Part shown: positions 1 to 10,889 of the stretch, piece after piece
Position numbering within the stretch: the first letter of the stretch is position 1
Layout of the letters: every line of letters starts with the position of its first letter
DNA from: Lepisosteus oculatus
Lineage: Eukaryota > Chordata > Actinopteri > Semionotiformes > Lepisosteidae
Length of the DNA: 64,000 nt
Assembly (NCBI RefSeq): GCF_040954835.1
Contig: NC_090723.1
Coordinates: 10,001-74,000 of the forward strand
Direction: 5' to 3'
The notes under the pieces: generated by a model
Seen by the model: the letters and a program-made list of their open reading frames with translations, nothing else
Told to the model about the DNA's origin: nothing
Databases searched by the model: none
Made by a program: the position numbers and the translations under genes

Positions 1-2450
1 CAGAACATGGCCATATTGTTCTAAGGTTAGAAGCAAAGTTAACCCATAACAAACTAACAAGCCAGATCTACTGAGATAAAACCTATCCCTAACCCCCCAC
101 ACACAAAAATAGGTACTTACCACCTGCCTCTTCAAACTATGAAAGTGTTAGACATTACAATTTACATCATGTTAAAAAAACAATCACACACTGTTCTTTA
201 AAACAACTTGCATTCTAGCTCATTTGGAAAAAAACACACACAAAGGATACCTTCCCAAATCACAAAAAATATAACACAGCTTAAAACAAGATTGTATAAC
301 AAACATATCCAAATTTTTTCAGTCATCATACAAATCCTCAAAGAGCACTCCCAGAAACTTTATTGTGCTCAAATTACAATACTAAACCACATCATGAAAA
401 TTGACAACATAACATGCAGTGAACATCCTTTACAATACAAAACAATCCACCATCCATTTGTTTCCATCACAATTAAGCTCTTTACAGTCCAAAAACAGAC
501 CATTCACTTACTCCAAACAATACACAGAACATATTCACTTAACATACCACAACTTTTAAAAGTCCATCACTACTTCAGACAGGCTCCTCAACTCCATCCA
601 GAAACTTGACTTGCTTGTAGAAACTCTCAAGTTGAAACACTTGCAACAGAAAAATATCCACTCAAACACTGCTCCTGATGAGGCCTCTTCAAGATGTACT
701 CCATTTTCATCTTCAGTTCCAATAGTCAGGAAATAAAAATACATCACGCCTGGAAAACAGACACCACCTCCCTCATCTGCACCACACTCCATGCACATAT
801 ACAGGTACCCAATGAAACAAACATCTGCCCACCACCACCAACAAAATGACCCAAGTAGAAAAACAAAAGAAACAACTTTCAGATTCATTTACATTAAACA
901 TCCAAATAAAATACAACATTTCAAAAAATCCCTCCCCCAAAACCACACAAAACTAACCCTTACCCTAACTTCAAAGCATTAGAAATACAAATTTCCAAAG
1001 TAACATTGCAATACAAAACCTAACCAGACTATTCACACTTAAACATAGCCAAATACATGCAAGGCTCTACTTACAATTACTCCAAACAACTACCCAAACT
1101 TAAATAGTGAAACAAGAAACACACACCTGCAATCTGCAAATGAATCCACACCCCAACTACAAGAACGCCCACAAAAAACGTACTCACCCAATTCCTCTTC
1201 AATCCCAGAAAGGTAGATGGACCTTGAAATGGACAGTTGATGAGTTTCCAACCATGTCAGATTTCTTGTATTACAAATATATACAATGAAAAACAGGGTC
1301 CATTACACTACAAAACACTTTTGGAAAAATAAAGTTCTTTCCAATCCAACACATTTTAACAGTGTTTCTTACATAAACTCACTCAAAACAATAAACTTTA
1401 ATCTACCACAATTTACAGCTTTAGCTTCAACCAACTCAAAATTACACCTCTAGCACACAAAAAAGATCCCCTCAAAGAACTACCATCACCTCATTAACAT
1501 GCACACAAATAGCAGATTCCATTCCAATTTTACAGTCCACAGCAATGACCAAAAACATCCCTCTTGGAAGACAGACACCACCTCACATCTGCACATTTTA
1601 CCAGTAAAAAAAAATACTAAACTTCATATTGTATGACAGCATTAAATATTAAAGTGCTTAAAAGGTAGATAAAAACATTACTCCATTGGATATATAAAAT
1701 AGTTAATTATTATACTGTAGCTTGTGAACAAAGAACCTCTTTCAGGTTTCCATTCAAACAAAAATGTGAATTTACAAACAGCTACTTACCACCTGCCTCT
1801 TCAAACCCTGAAAGGATGTTAAACATTGCCATTTATCAAACTTCTTCAATTTCAATTAAACAACCTTGGATAAACATCCCATATCATTTAACAACATGAA
1901 ACCACATCACCAAACACTACAACTTAATACAATATTGTACAACAAAACATACCCACATCTTTTCAATCACTAATACCCTGAAAGAGCACACCCAGCAACT
2001 TTATTGTGCTCAAATTACAATACTAAAACTACAACAAAGTGACAATACACCAGACATTGAGAATTAAACAACTTCAAAAAATCTTGCATTACAAAGTTTT
2101 GAAAATACAATTTACAATTGAGAACACTGTCCATCACACTACAAAACAATTTTTCAAACATATTCAAGTTCTTTAAAGTTAAAAAAAGGAGACAAAGTAA
2201 TTTCCCACAAACTTACTCAAAACAATAAAAGATCACATTTATTTGATCTACCACAAATTTAATTGCTTTTAAACTAAAACTTTAAACACTCCTCCATTCC
2301 ATCAAGACACATTCAAAAGTTGAAACACTGACAAAAAACTTCTAAATTTACTCATAATAAGGTCTCTTCTACATGCACAAAATCATATGCCATTACAAAT
2401 GTAGAAATCACACATACAAACACAACAGAAACAAACAGAAAAGCATACTT
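1..2450. repeat. A/C-rich noncoding block with internal duplication
   Basis: The plus strand is strongly A and C rich with few CpGs and no credible coding frame. It is internally duplicated: the stretch near 110-420 recurs near 1785-2040, about 1.65 kb away, sharing ACTTACCACCTGCCTCTTC and CTTTATTGTGCTCAAATTAC. A weaker copy of 740-780 recurs near 1565-1595. Read on the minus strand, the ACTTACCACCTG sequence resembles a splice donor (CAGGTGGTAAGT). The frame at 208-609 is not shared by the second copy, so I treat it as chance. Confidence 0.6.
1628..1760. repeat. Dispersed repeat, copy 1 of a pair
   Basis: This stretch resembles 14555-14705. Both carry a TATGACAGCAT start, a block around AAAGTNCTTAAAAG, a TTGGATATATA block, TTATTATACTGTAG and a final CTCTTTCAGGTTT. 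Seen by eye only; element class unknown. Confidence 0.6.
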
Positions 2451-2916
2451 TTAGAATTGAATTAATAGGGAATATAATATGGAAAAATATAAAAAAATAA
2501 TAACAATAATAAAGTTCAAGTACTGTAGCACAAACAGTACTAAAAGACTTTCTATTGATGTGTACAACTGTTTCACCACTGTGCTGTCACCATCTGTAGT
2601 GGATGTCTTAAATAACTGACTTAAATAAGTGTGAGATTGGGTGCAATTGCTATGAGTTTTTTTAAACAAATAAACATTTCTTTTCAAAACTAAAAGAGCA
2701 AATCTTAATAGCATTATATTGACATCTTTTACATTTCTAAATATCACATGTTCACACTGTATGAACACAGCGGTACCACAGGGTGTAGGGCGCAAACCCA
2801 CAGGAGTCCAAGAGCACAACATTGCAGGATGGGATAGCCCTACGCTGAGGACATTGAATTAAGTGGAGGAGAGTGTAACACCTACAGCCACCATTGCAGG
2901 TTTTTTTTTTTTTTTA
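2451..2916. other. Gene-free interval before the LTR element
   Basis: I see no supported gene. The minus-strand frame at 2451-2822 has no recognisable domain. A T-run at about 2880-2895 abuts the point where similarity to the gypsy pol begins, so the element is 5' truncated here. Confidence 0.5.
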
Positions 2917-4572
2917 AAGCTACATACAGGACTCACTCAAGTCGCCCCTCCTCATCCCCTGCATGTGCAAGTTTTTTTTTTCGTCGAAAGGAAAGACAGC
3001 TCTTTAAGACCATGCGTTGATTACCGCAGCCTTAATGCCAGTACAATCAAGAATCACTACCCTCTACCCCTTATCCCTGCAGCCATAGAAGCCATCAGGG
3101 GTGCCACCATCTTCTCTAAACTCCATCTACGTGGTGCCTACAACCTCATTCGCATCCACAAGGGCAACAAATGGAAAACTCTTTTCATTACCACCCACAG
3201 TCACTATGAATATCAAGTCATGCCGTTCGGCCTCGCGAATGCTCCTGCGGTCTTCCAGAATTTTATGAACTACATCTTCAGGGACATTATCAATCAGTTT
3301 GTTCTGGTCTACATCTTGATCTTCTCCAGCTCTCTTCAGGAACATCACTTGCATCCAGGAGGTCCTCCATCGCCTCATCAACAACAAACTGTATGCGAAC
3401 GCAGAGAAATGCCTTTTTCACATCTCCAAGGTACAATTTATAGGCTACATTATTTCTCCACTTGGTATCAAGATGGACCCTGCCAAGACAGAAGCCATCA
3501 AGGACTGGCCCACCCCTAGGAATTTGAAGCAGATTCAACAGTTCCAGGGATTCACCAACTTTTATCATCGCTTCATCAGGGACTTCAGTTCTGTCACTGA
3601 GCCCATTACCTCCTTGATTCACAAGGGTCCCAGTCAGGGTAAGTGGACTCCTGAAGCTGACTGTGCTTTTCTCTGCTTGAAGTACCTTTTTACCTCTGCT
3701 CCACTTCTCCACCACCCTGACCCTCTCAACCTCTTGTCTTGCAAGTGGATGCCTCGGCACACAGAATTGGCATCATCCTATCCCAGTGCCATGGGGACAG
3801 GGGCATTCTGCATCCCTGTGCCTTTTTCTCTCAGAGACTGTCTCCTGCCAAAATTAATTATGACTTGGGTGACAGGGAACCACTCTCCATCAAACTCGCT
3901 CTAGAAGAGTGGAGACACTGGCTGGAGGGGGCTATGCACCCCTTGACCATCCTTACTGACCACAAGAACCTGGCTTACCTCCAGTCAGCAAGGCAACTTA
4001 ACCCCCCATCAAGCTTGATGGTCTCTATTCTTCACCCGATTCGACTTCTTCATTACCTATATACCCAGCTCTAAGAATATCGAGGCAGACACCCTATCCT
4101 GCCTGCACAACCCCCCTGATTCTGAGAATTCCCCTGAACCCATTGTTCCCTCCAATAAGATCATTTCCGCTATCCGCTGTGACATTGAGAACCTTGTGCG
4201 CCGCTCTCTCTCCAGCCAGCCTGTACCACCCCAGTGCCCCCCGGATAAACCTTTTTTTCATGACTCTCGATTCACCAGACATCTCATCACACCTCTCTCT
4301 CAAGACCAATGTGGCCAACTATATTAAATCTTGTCCGACCTGCGCCATCACCAAGACTCCTCGCCTCAAGAGAGCCAGTCTCCTTCAACCCCTCCCTAGT
4401 CCCAGGTCACACGTCTCCATGGACTTCATTACTGACCTTCCCCCAAGTCAAGGCAAGTCTGTCATTATGGTCATCGTCAATAGATTCTCCAAAGCCGCCC
4501 ACTTTGTGCACCTTACCTCGTTACCTACTGCTCAGGAAATGGCTGACATCTTCGTCCTTCAGGTCTTCACCT
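2917..4572 (+). pseudogene. Ty3/gypsy pol fragment, copy 1 (RT, RNase H, partial integrase)
   Basis: Similarity to the second copy (6565 onwards) starts at AGCTACATACAGGACTC. Reverse transcriptase spans about 2955-3480, with [11 protein letters not shown] and [18 protein letters not shown]. The catalytic YLDD box is lost: the sequence reads VYILIFSS around 3310-3325, nine bases shorter than the other copy, so both aspartates are gone. RNase H follows at about 3736-4030 ([21 protein letters not shown]). Integrase begins near 4240, keeps SCPTC of the zinc-binding region and MDFITDLP with the first catalytic Asp, then stops near 4572 where LTR sequence begins. At least three frames are needed to read it. 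This is a dead relic. Confidence 0.9.
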
Positions 4573-4676
4573 CATATTCCGTCTTTCACCCTTTGGATTT
4601 CTGGACACCTATTCTCTCAGCACCGCATAGGGTCCTAACACCTTTTTACAGCAAGTCCCTAGTGACTTCAGTGACA
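4573..4676 (+). repeat. Truncated LTR (3' part) between the two gypsy copies
   Basis: Sequence from about 4573 to 4676 matches the last 115 bases of the complete LTR (9445-9559), including GGATTTCTGGACACCTATTC, GCACCGCATA and the terminal CAGTGACA. It is fused directly to integrase sequence; a short TTCACCTC / TTCAACCTC similarity lies at the join. Directly after the CA end comes a short leader and then gag, as expected of a 5' LTR. Confidence 0.85.
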
Positions 4677-4693
4677 GAACAGTGAGCCTTAAG

Positions 4694-5310
4694 ATGGACC
4701 CCGCAGGCTCTAATTTTCCTTCAGCGCTGCTGGCAAAGTACTCGGGCACTGGACCAGCTCAGCTCTAACGTTCAACAATTAGTTAACTTTGTCTCCGGGT
4801 CTGCCCCCCAGCCTGTCATTTCCCACCCACCCCGGAACCCCATGCCTCCTCCCACCCTGGACCGATTCGATGGCAATCCGAACATGCCAGGTTTACCTGA
4901 TGCAGTGCTGGGTGGCTTATAATCTCCGTCCAAACTGCTTTCCTACAGATAAAGAAAGGATTGATTTTATGGTAGCCTACCTCTCTGGCCGGGCCCTGGA
5001 AGATCTCAGATTCAAGCACTGTTAACCAACTTCAGACAGTCCCAATCCTATTTCGCCACCTCTCGCCTTTCAGTCCTATCGCAAGATGCAAAGCCTCTCC
5101 AGAAATACATCACAGACTTTCGGGTTCTGGCCTCCCAGCTTGCTTGGAATCAGGAGGCCCTCATTCATCAATTCCGCCGGGGTCTGTCCCACGCTGGAGA
5201 GCTTTGTTTCGCTGGTCGTAGAGTTAGACATCCACCTGCAGCAACGTAGGGCTCTAGCCAAACCCCTCCCGTTCCTACTCTGGCTACTCCCCCTTCGGTC
5301 TTATTCCTGA
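4694..5310 (+). pseudogene. Ty3/gypsy gag relic
   Basis: An ATG 18 bases after the LTR end starts MDPAGSNFP, a typical opening of fish gypsy gag, but a stop follows after 24 codons (4766). Capsid-like sequence resumes in other frames: CFPTDKERIDFMVAYLSGRA at about 4935-4995 resembles the conserved gag segment (FPTD, then LSGRAL). Sequence to about 5260 continues with FRRGLSHAGELC-like residues. No CCHC zinc knuckle survives clearly. Several stops and frameshifts make it non-functional. Confidence 0.8.
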
Positions 5311-5335
5311 AGAACAGAGCCGCCGACTCTGAGGG

Positions 5336-5843
5336 ATGCTATCTTTATTGTGGGGCCCCAATCACCTCAGAGCCTCCTCTCTAGTCCAACCCCTTCGCAC
5401 CACCCATCCCCCTGCTAAGGTCAGTATCCATTCTCTCAGTCCTTCCACATCCGGGCTCTCCCTCCGTGCTACTCTTTCCTGGGGCAGTTCTCGGGAACCC
5501 ATCTTGGCTTTTGTTGATTCAGGTGCTGTGGGCAACTTTCTAGACTCCAGTCTCGCCACCTCTAAGGATTCCCCTGCTGTCAGTCTCCCCTCTCATCCAC
5601 ATACAGTCCATCGACAGCTCCTCCCTCTCTCCGGGATTGGTGGAATGGCATACGATCCCCCTCTCTCTGCATATTGGTATTACTCACCAAGAACAGATCC
5701 AGCTCCTCCTCATCCATTCCCCATCTCTTCCACTTAATCTTGGTTTTCCCTGGTTGCAAGTACACAATCCTCGTATTTCCTGGCTTGCCATGATATCACT
5801 GCCTGGAGCCCTCGCTGCATTACCCATGTCAGGGAACCTATAG
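5336..5843 (+). pseudogene. Ty3/gypsy aspartic protease region relic
   Basis: One frame open from 5336 to 5737 contains ILAFVDSGAVGNFLD at about 5500-5545, the retropepsin active-site segment with DSG. A second frame (5637-5843) continues with PLSLHIGITHQEQ and LNLGFPWLQVHNPRISW, which matches the protease C-terminal region that precedes RT in these elements. A frameshift separates them, and foreign DNA interrupts the element at about 5844. Confidence 0.8.
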
Positions 5844-6336
5844 GTAGTATAGGAGGATCCTTATGCTTGACCGGAATTCCACAGAACACAGAGTAGCAAA
5901 GGGACAATGCGAAAGACGAAATCCAAAGGCTGGGTCGATTAGGGAGGCAAAGGGTTTGGTAACGAGAGATATACAAAAACAATCCAAAAGTCAAAATCCA
6001 GAAGGCGAGGTCAAGAGGCGGAAGCAGAAGATTCTTACGGGAGATCAGTCAAAAGGCTAGGAAACACACACTGCAGAATACTGCGAGAGGCTTCTCAGTA
6101 GTGAGCGTGGGAAGGTGTGTGAGGGGAGTTTAAATACTGAAAGGAAAGGGGTGTGATTGGATGATTGCTTAGGGAGTGAGAATTTGAGGAATCTGATGCA
6201 TGTGAGAATGTGATGGGTTCAATCAGGGATGAGATTGTGAAGCAGATTTTCCCAGAATGTAACGTCATTTGCGAGGGAAAGTGTGGGGTGTGACAGGGAC
6301 AGAACGGCGTTTGAGGTACAGTGTGGGGCGTGACAA
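5844..6336. mobile_element. Foreign insertion inside the gypsy pol region
   Basis: Between the protease and the pre-RT segment lie about 490 bases with no gypsy similarity. The insert is purine rich (AATCCAAAAGTCAAAATCC), has a short open frame without a domain, and ends in two near copies of GTGTGGGGYGTGAC (6278-6291 and 6322-6335). Such ends recall noncoding interspersed repeats of fish genomes; the class is not determined. The element continues after it. Confidence 0.55.
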
Positions 6337-6344
6337 CCCATTGT

Positions 6345-9080
6345 TGTCAACTTCCCCAGAAACTCCCAATCACCCTCATCTCTCAAGATATCCCATCCAC
6401 TATACCCCCTGCTTACGCCAATCTTCATCTGGCAGTTTGTAAACAGGAAGCACTGTCTCTCACCCCACATCACCTTTACAACTGCCCAGTCGATCAAAAT
6501 CCAGGTACCTTACTTCCCAGTGGATGCATCTACCCTCTCTCTGTACAGGAATCCAAGGTCTTAGAAACCTACATCCAGGACTCTCTGAAATCAGAATTTA
6601 GTCACCCCTCCGCCTCCCCTGCCTGTGCAAGTTTTTTGTTGGTAAAAAGGATGGCTCCTTAAGACCATGTGTGGATTACCGCAGGCTTAATGCAATTACC
6701 GTACAGAACCATTACCATCTGCCTCTTATCCCCGCAGCCAAAGAATCTGTCCGGGCCGCCACCATCTTCTCAAAATTTGACCTACGTAGTGCCTACAACT
6801 TTCATCCGCATCTGCGAGGGCAACGAATGCAAGACGGCTTTCATTACCACTCACGGCCACTACGAAAACCAGATCATGCCTTTAGGTCTCACCAACGCTT
6901 CGGCTGTTTTTCAGAATTTCACGAATGACATTTTTCAGGATATTATTAAATCGGTATGTCCTGGTCTACCTGGATGATATCTTGGTCTTCTCCAGCACCC
7001 TTCACGAACACACAACCCATGTGCGGGAGGTCCCTGGTCGCCTCATTGAGGACAAGTTATTTGGCAAGTTGGAGAACTGCCTTTTTCATGTGTCTAGGGT
7101 GCAATTCCTAGGTGACATTTCTCCACTTGGTGTTCAGATGGACCCTGCCAAGAAGGGCCATAAGGGACTGGCCCACCCCCAAGAACTTGAAGCAGATTCA
7201 GCACTTCCTGGGTTTTGCCAATTTTTAACGCCACTTCAGTTCTGTCGCAGCCCCCCCATTACCTCCTTGACCGCAAGGGCTCCAAGCATGGCAAAATGGA
7301 CTCCTGAAGCACCTTTCATCACCTTTTCACCTCTGCTCCACTCCTCCACCACCCTGACCCCTCTCTGCCTTTTGTCCTGGAAGTTGATGCCTCCTCTCAC
7401 AGAGTCGGAGCTATCCTGTCCCAACGTCATGGGGACAGGGGCGCTCTTCACCACTGTGCCTTTCTCCCGAAGATTGTCTCCCACCGAGATGAATTCTCTG
7501 GGTGACAGGGAGCTACTCTCCATTAAACTCGCTCTCGAAGAGTGGAGACACTGGCTGGAGGGGGCCCTGCATCCCTTCACCATCCTCACCCATCACAAGA
7601 ATCTGACCTACCTCCAGTTGGCAAGGCGACTCAATCCCCGACAAGCCTGGTGGTCCCTGTTCTTCACTCGATTTGACTCTCTCATCACTTACACTGCTGG
7701 CTCTTAGAATGTCAAGGCTGACGCCCTTTCCTACCTGCATGATCTTCCTGACTGAGAAACCCCTTAAACCCATTATCCCTCCTCATAAGATTGACGCCAT
7801 CCGCTGCAACATTGAGAACCTCGTACGACGCTCACTGTCCAACCAGCCCGTACTCCCCCCCCAGTGCCCTCCGGATAAGCTTTTCGTTGCTGACCAGGTC
7901 TGCTCCGACATTCTCCGCTGGGGCCATGACTCTCGCGTTGCCGGTCATCTGGGGGTTCGACGCGCCATCTCCTCTCACTTCTGTTGGTCCTCCCTCAAGA
8001 CCGATGTCACCGACTGTTAAGGCTTGTTCCACTTGTGCCAGGATCAAGACACCTTGTCTCAGAAGAGCTGGTCTCCTTCAACCTCTCCCTATCCCCAAGC
8101 ATCCCTGGTCTCACGTCGCCGTGGATTTCCTTGCTGATCTCCTGTTAAGTAAAGGCAAGTCTGTCATTCTTGTCGTTGTTAGATTTTCCAAAGCCGCCCA
8201 GTTTGTTCCCCTTACCTCGTTACCCACTGCCCAGAAGATGGCGGACGTTTTCGTTCATCAGGTCTTCAGACTCCACGGCATACCGACTGATATAGTCTCT
8301 GGCAGAGGCCCTCAGTTTACATTCCACTTTTGGAAAGCTTTCTGCAAGGCTCTAGGGACCTCCGACTCCCTCGCCACCGGCTATCATCCCGATGCTAACG
8401 GCCAGACCGAGCATCTGAGCCAGGAGCTTTTAACCTACCTGTGAGCTTACGTTTCCCCATCCCAGGATGTCTGGAACTCTCTGCTACCTTGGGTCGAATA
8501 CGCCCATAACTCCCTCTACTTCTCCTCCACCGGCGTCTCACCCTTCCTCTGCTCCTTGGGGTATCAACCCTCACTCCTCCTGAATAGCAGCCCCAACTGA
8601 CTCGGATATTCCCTCCATCTGTCAATATACGTCTTCTCTTAAAACTCTGGAAAACAAGCACAGAAGACCCTTTCCCAGGCTCCAAAGGGGACAACTTGTC
8701 TGGTTATCAACCAAGAACATTCCATTACGCCAACCTCTGTCAAGTTGGGACCCCATTTTGTTGGCCCTTTCTGGGTTGTTTCCAGGATCACCCCGGTTAG
8801 CTTTTGTCTTGCTCTCCCCCCTACCCTTCGAATCCACCCAACCTTCCACGTTTCTCTTTTTAAGCCTTATCACCGTCTCCCCTCTCTAGACCCCAACCTC
8901 GGCCATCTCATCAATGGCACTTCCACCTTGGCACTGGGGGCAGTGCCAGTACCTAATAGACTGGGAAGGATAAAGTCCCAAGGACAGATCGTGGATTCCA
9001 GAACGGGACATCCTGGATAAGTCCCTCATCAGGATCTTCCGTCAGTCTACGGCATCCAGAGCCGCCCGTGAGCAGGGGGG
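6345..9080 (+). pseudogene. Ty3/gypsy pol, copy 2 (RT, RNase H, integrase, C-terminal tether)
   Basis: The pre-RT segment (6400-6660, YPLSVQESKVLETYIQDSL) leads into RT at about 6600-7140 with an intact YLDD box ([12 protein letters not shown], about 6960-6990), though split by frameshifts near 6660, 6800 and 6925. RNase H lies at about 7383-7700. Integrase spans about 7790-8600: CSTCARIKTP (zinc binding), VDFLADL with the first Asp, then VSGRGPQF near 8295, where the family normally has Asp in place of the first Gly, so the second catalytic residue is lost, and NGQTEHLSQEL with the Glu. The C-terminal part (8745-8880) shows FVGPFWV and [13 protein letters not shown]. Only a degraded chromodomain-like stretch follows before the polypurine tract. 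Confidence 0.9.
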
Positions 9081-9086
9081 GGGTAC
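9071..9086 (+). other. Polypurine tract
   Basis: AGCAGGGGGGGGGTAC directly precedes the TG start of the 3' LTR. Position and composition fit the plus-strand primer of an LTR retrotransposon. Confidence 0.75.
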
Positions 9087-9559
9087 TGTCACGAACCGCA
9101 CTCCCGCGTGCACCTCTCCGCATCAACACCTGCACCTTAGTTGAGCAATTAGCACTGCTCACACCCTCTTTCCCATTTAAACCCTCGCTCACTGTTGAGA
9201 TGTCTTAGCCTTTCTCTTGTGCGCTTACCTTACTGAACTGACTTCTGGATACCGACCTCGTTTTGTCTTCAGCAACGTCTTCATTTTTGTCTCACAGCTT
9301 TTGGATTTGGATACCTCACAGACCTGACTACTGGATATCCGATTGCTCTGTCCCCGGCTTTGTCTTCATTTCTGTTTCGCAGCTTTTTGATTTGGACACC
9401 GTACCGACTTAACTACTGGAAACCCGACCTAGCCTGCCCATTCAACCTCGTATTCTGTCTTTCGTCCTATGGATTTCTGGACACCTATTCTCTAAGCACC
9501 GCATAAGGTCCTAAAATCTCCCCCCCCCTCCACACAAGTACCTAGTGACTTCAGTGACA
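9087..9559 (+). repeat. Complete 3' LTR, 473 bases
   Basis: Starts TGTCACGAACC right after the polypurine tract and ends CAGTGACA, giving TG...CA termini. The end matches the partial LTR at 4573-4676. An internal near-duplication (GGATTTGG...CTACTGGATATCC and a diverged repeat) lies at 9300-9430. No full 5' partner is present in the window. Confidence 0.85.
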
Positions 9560-10880
9560 TTTAGCCAGTTGTGGGTCAACTTCAACATCTGTCCAACTGT
9601 TTTTGATCATTTAACTTGAGCTTCTTAAAAAAAAAAAAAAAAAAAAAAAAAACAGAAAAGGGTCCTCAGATTAAAATTAAGTATAACATTAGCTAGATTG
9701 AGTGAATGGCCTCCTGTTGTTCATAACCCTTTTAATGGTTTTAGATTCCAGGCACTATTGATAAGTAAACCGCTACCCCACACTGCACAGCATAATAGCT
9801 ATATTTGAAAACAGTAATGAAAAGTATCTTTTCTCAGGATAACTCCCCTCACAAAGAAAGCCAAGTAACAGTTTCAATACTCCCAAAACGCAGTATGTCT
9901 TACAAAACTGTTAACTTTCAGAACCAATGTGAAACTGAAATAAGACACAGGAAACCCAGAAATTACTGGAAGCACTCCCCATCCCAGTGTATTACCTGCA
10001 GTGTTCTCTTCAAAAAAAAAAAAAAAAAAAAAAACAGTTTCTCAACCCAAAGCAAGGTTGTATAAGGTGAGGGGGGCTGTCTGGTGTGTAAATGCTATTG
10101 AGTCATGAAGACCCCCTATTCCAGTATTACCTGTAGTGTCATCTTAAAAAAAAGTTTCACAACACAAAGCATGACTTGGAAAGTATAAAACACTTACTTG
10201 CAGCATTGTGCAGCTGCTAATAAGCTGCCGAGTAACAATTTGAATTTTCTTGCTGTCAGCAGTATTGTGTATATAGTTTACCCTTACCTGAATGAAAACA
10301 GGACATAAATAAAGGGTTTCAGAAATCAAACAAAGCTTAATTCCCGTGCTTACAGTCTTGGTAATTGGAGGCTGCGCTGTTTTGCTTCCTATGGTGATAT
10401 AGGAATTTTTCCACAAAGCCGTATTGAGCAGTATTTCTCACATTGTGAATGTGTGTACACAGCGGCCCCCGAGGTTCCAGTTAGTGCATAATTAGGCATT
10501 AATGAAAAACCAGAGGTTTGAAAAAAAGAATTAGCTCACTGATGTTTTACCTGGAGGCTGTGAACACTTTCACAAGTCGTGGTCTTTAAAATGCATTTGT
10601 TTGAAGGCTTTCTGCACTTCCCTTCCAAAGATATGGACAGAAGAATAATTCAGCGTGGTAAAAAAAAATGGCTTAAAAATGACAGTGAAGGCTGTGAAAA
10701 CAGTCACAATGTACTTTGTACACACAGCCAGTGTTTTCGTAACTCAAGGAGGTTTCGTGAAAAAGCTACAGGCATGCCAATGTAATCTTTTTTTAAATTT
10801 TTAGAAAAGTTTTTTAGAACCATAAAATAGCAGGAGAGCAGAAAAAGACCCCATGCAAAGAGGCCGAACAGGGAGTTAGC
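9560..10880. other. Gene-free interval with A-runs and a short tandem duplication
   Basis: A-runs occur at about 9627-9652, 10011-10034 and 10145-10153. The segment around 9975-10070 (ATTACCTGCAGTG, A-run, CAAAGCAAGG) recurs diverged at 10115-10180. No gene supported. Confidence 0.5.
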
Positions 10881-10889
10881 CCGGGCTCA

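Larger units (their letters stand above)
2917..9559 (+). mobile_element. Ty3/gypsy LTR retrotransposon, two decayed copies head to tail
   Basis: Order along the plus strand: 5'-truncated pol (RT, RNase H, part of integrase), a truncated LTR end, gag, protease, a foreign insertion, pol, polypurine tract and a complete 3' LTR. Protease-RT-RNase H-integrase order and motif style identify Ty3/gypsy. The layout pol-LTR-gag-pro-pol-LTR is what is left when two tandem elements share a central LTR. All reading frames are interrupted by stops and frameshifts, so the element is not autonomous. CpG content is higher than in the flanking DNA. Confidence 0.9.

Noticed and set aside
8880-9080. Chromodomain at the gypsy integrase C-terminus
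   Set aside because: Only scattered residues fit and the aromatic core cannot be traced, so I call it degraded and do not annotate a domain.
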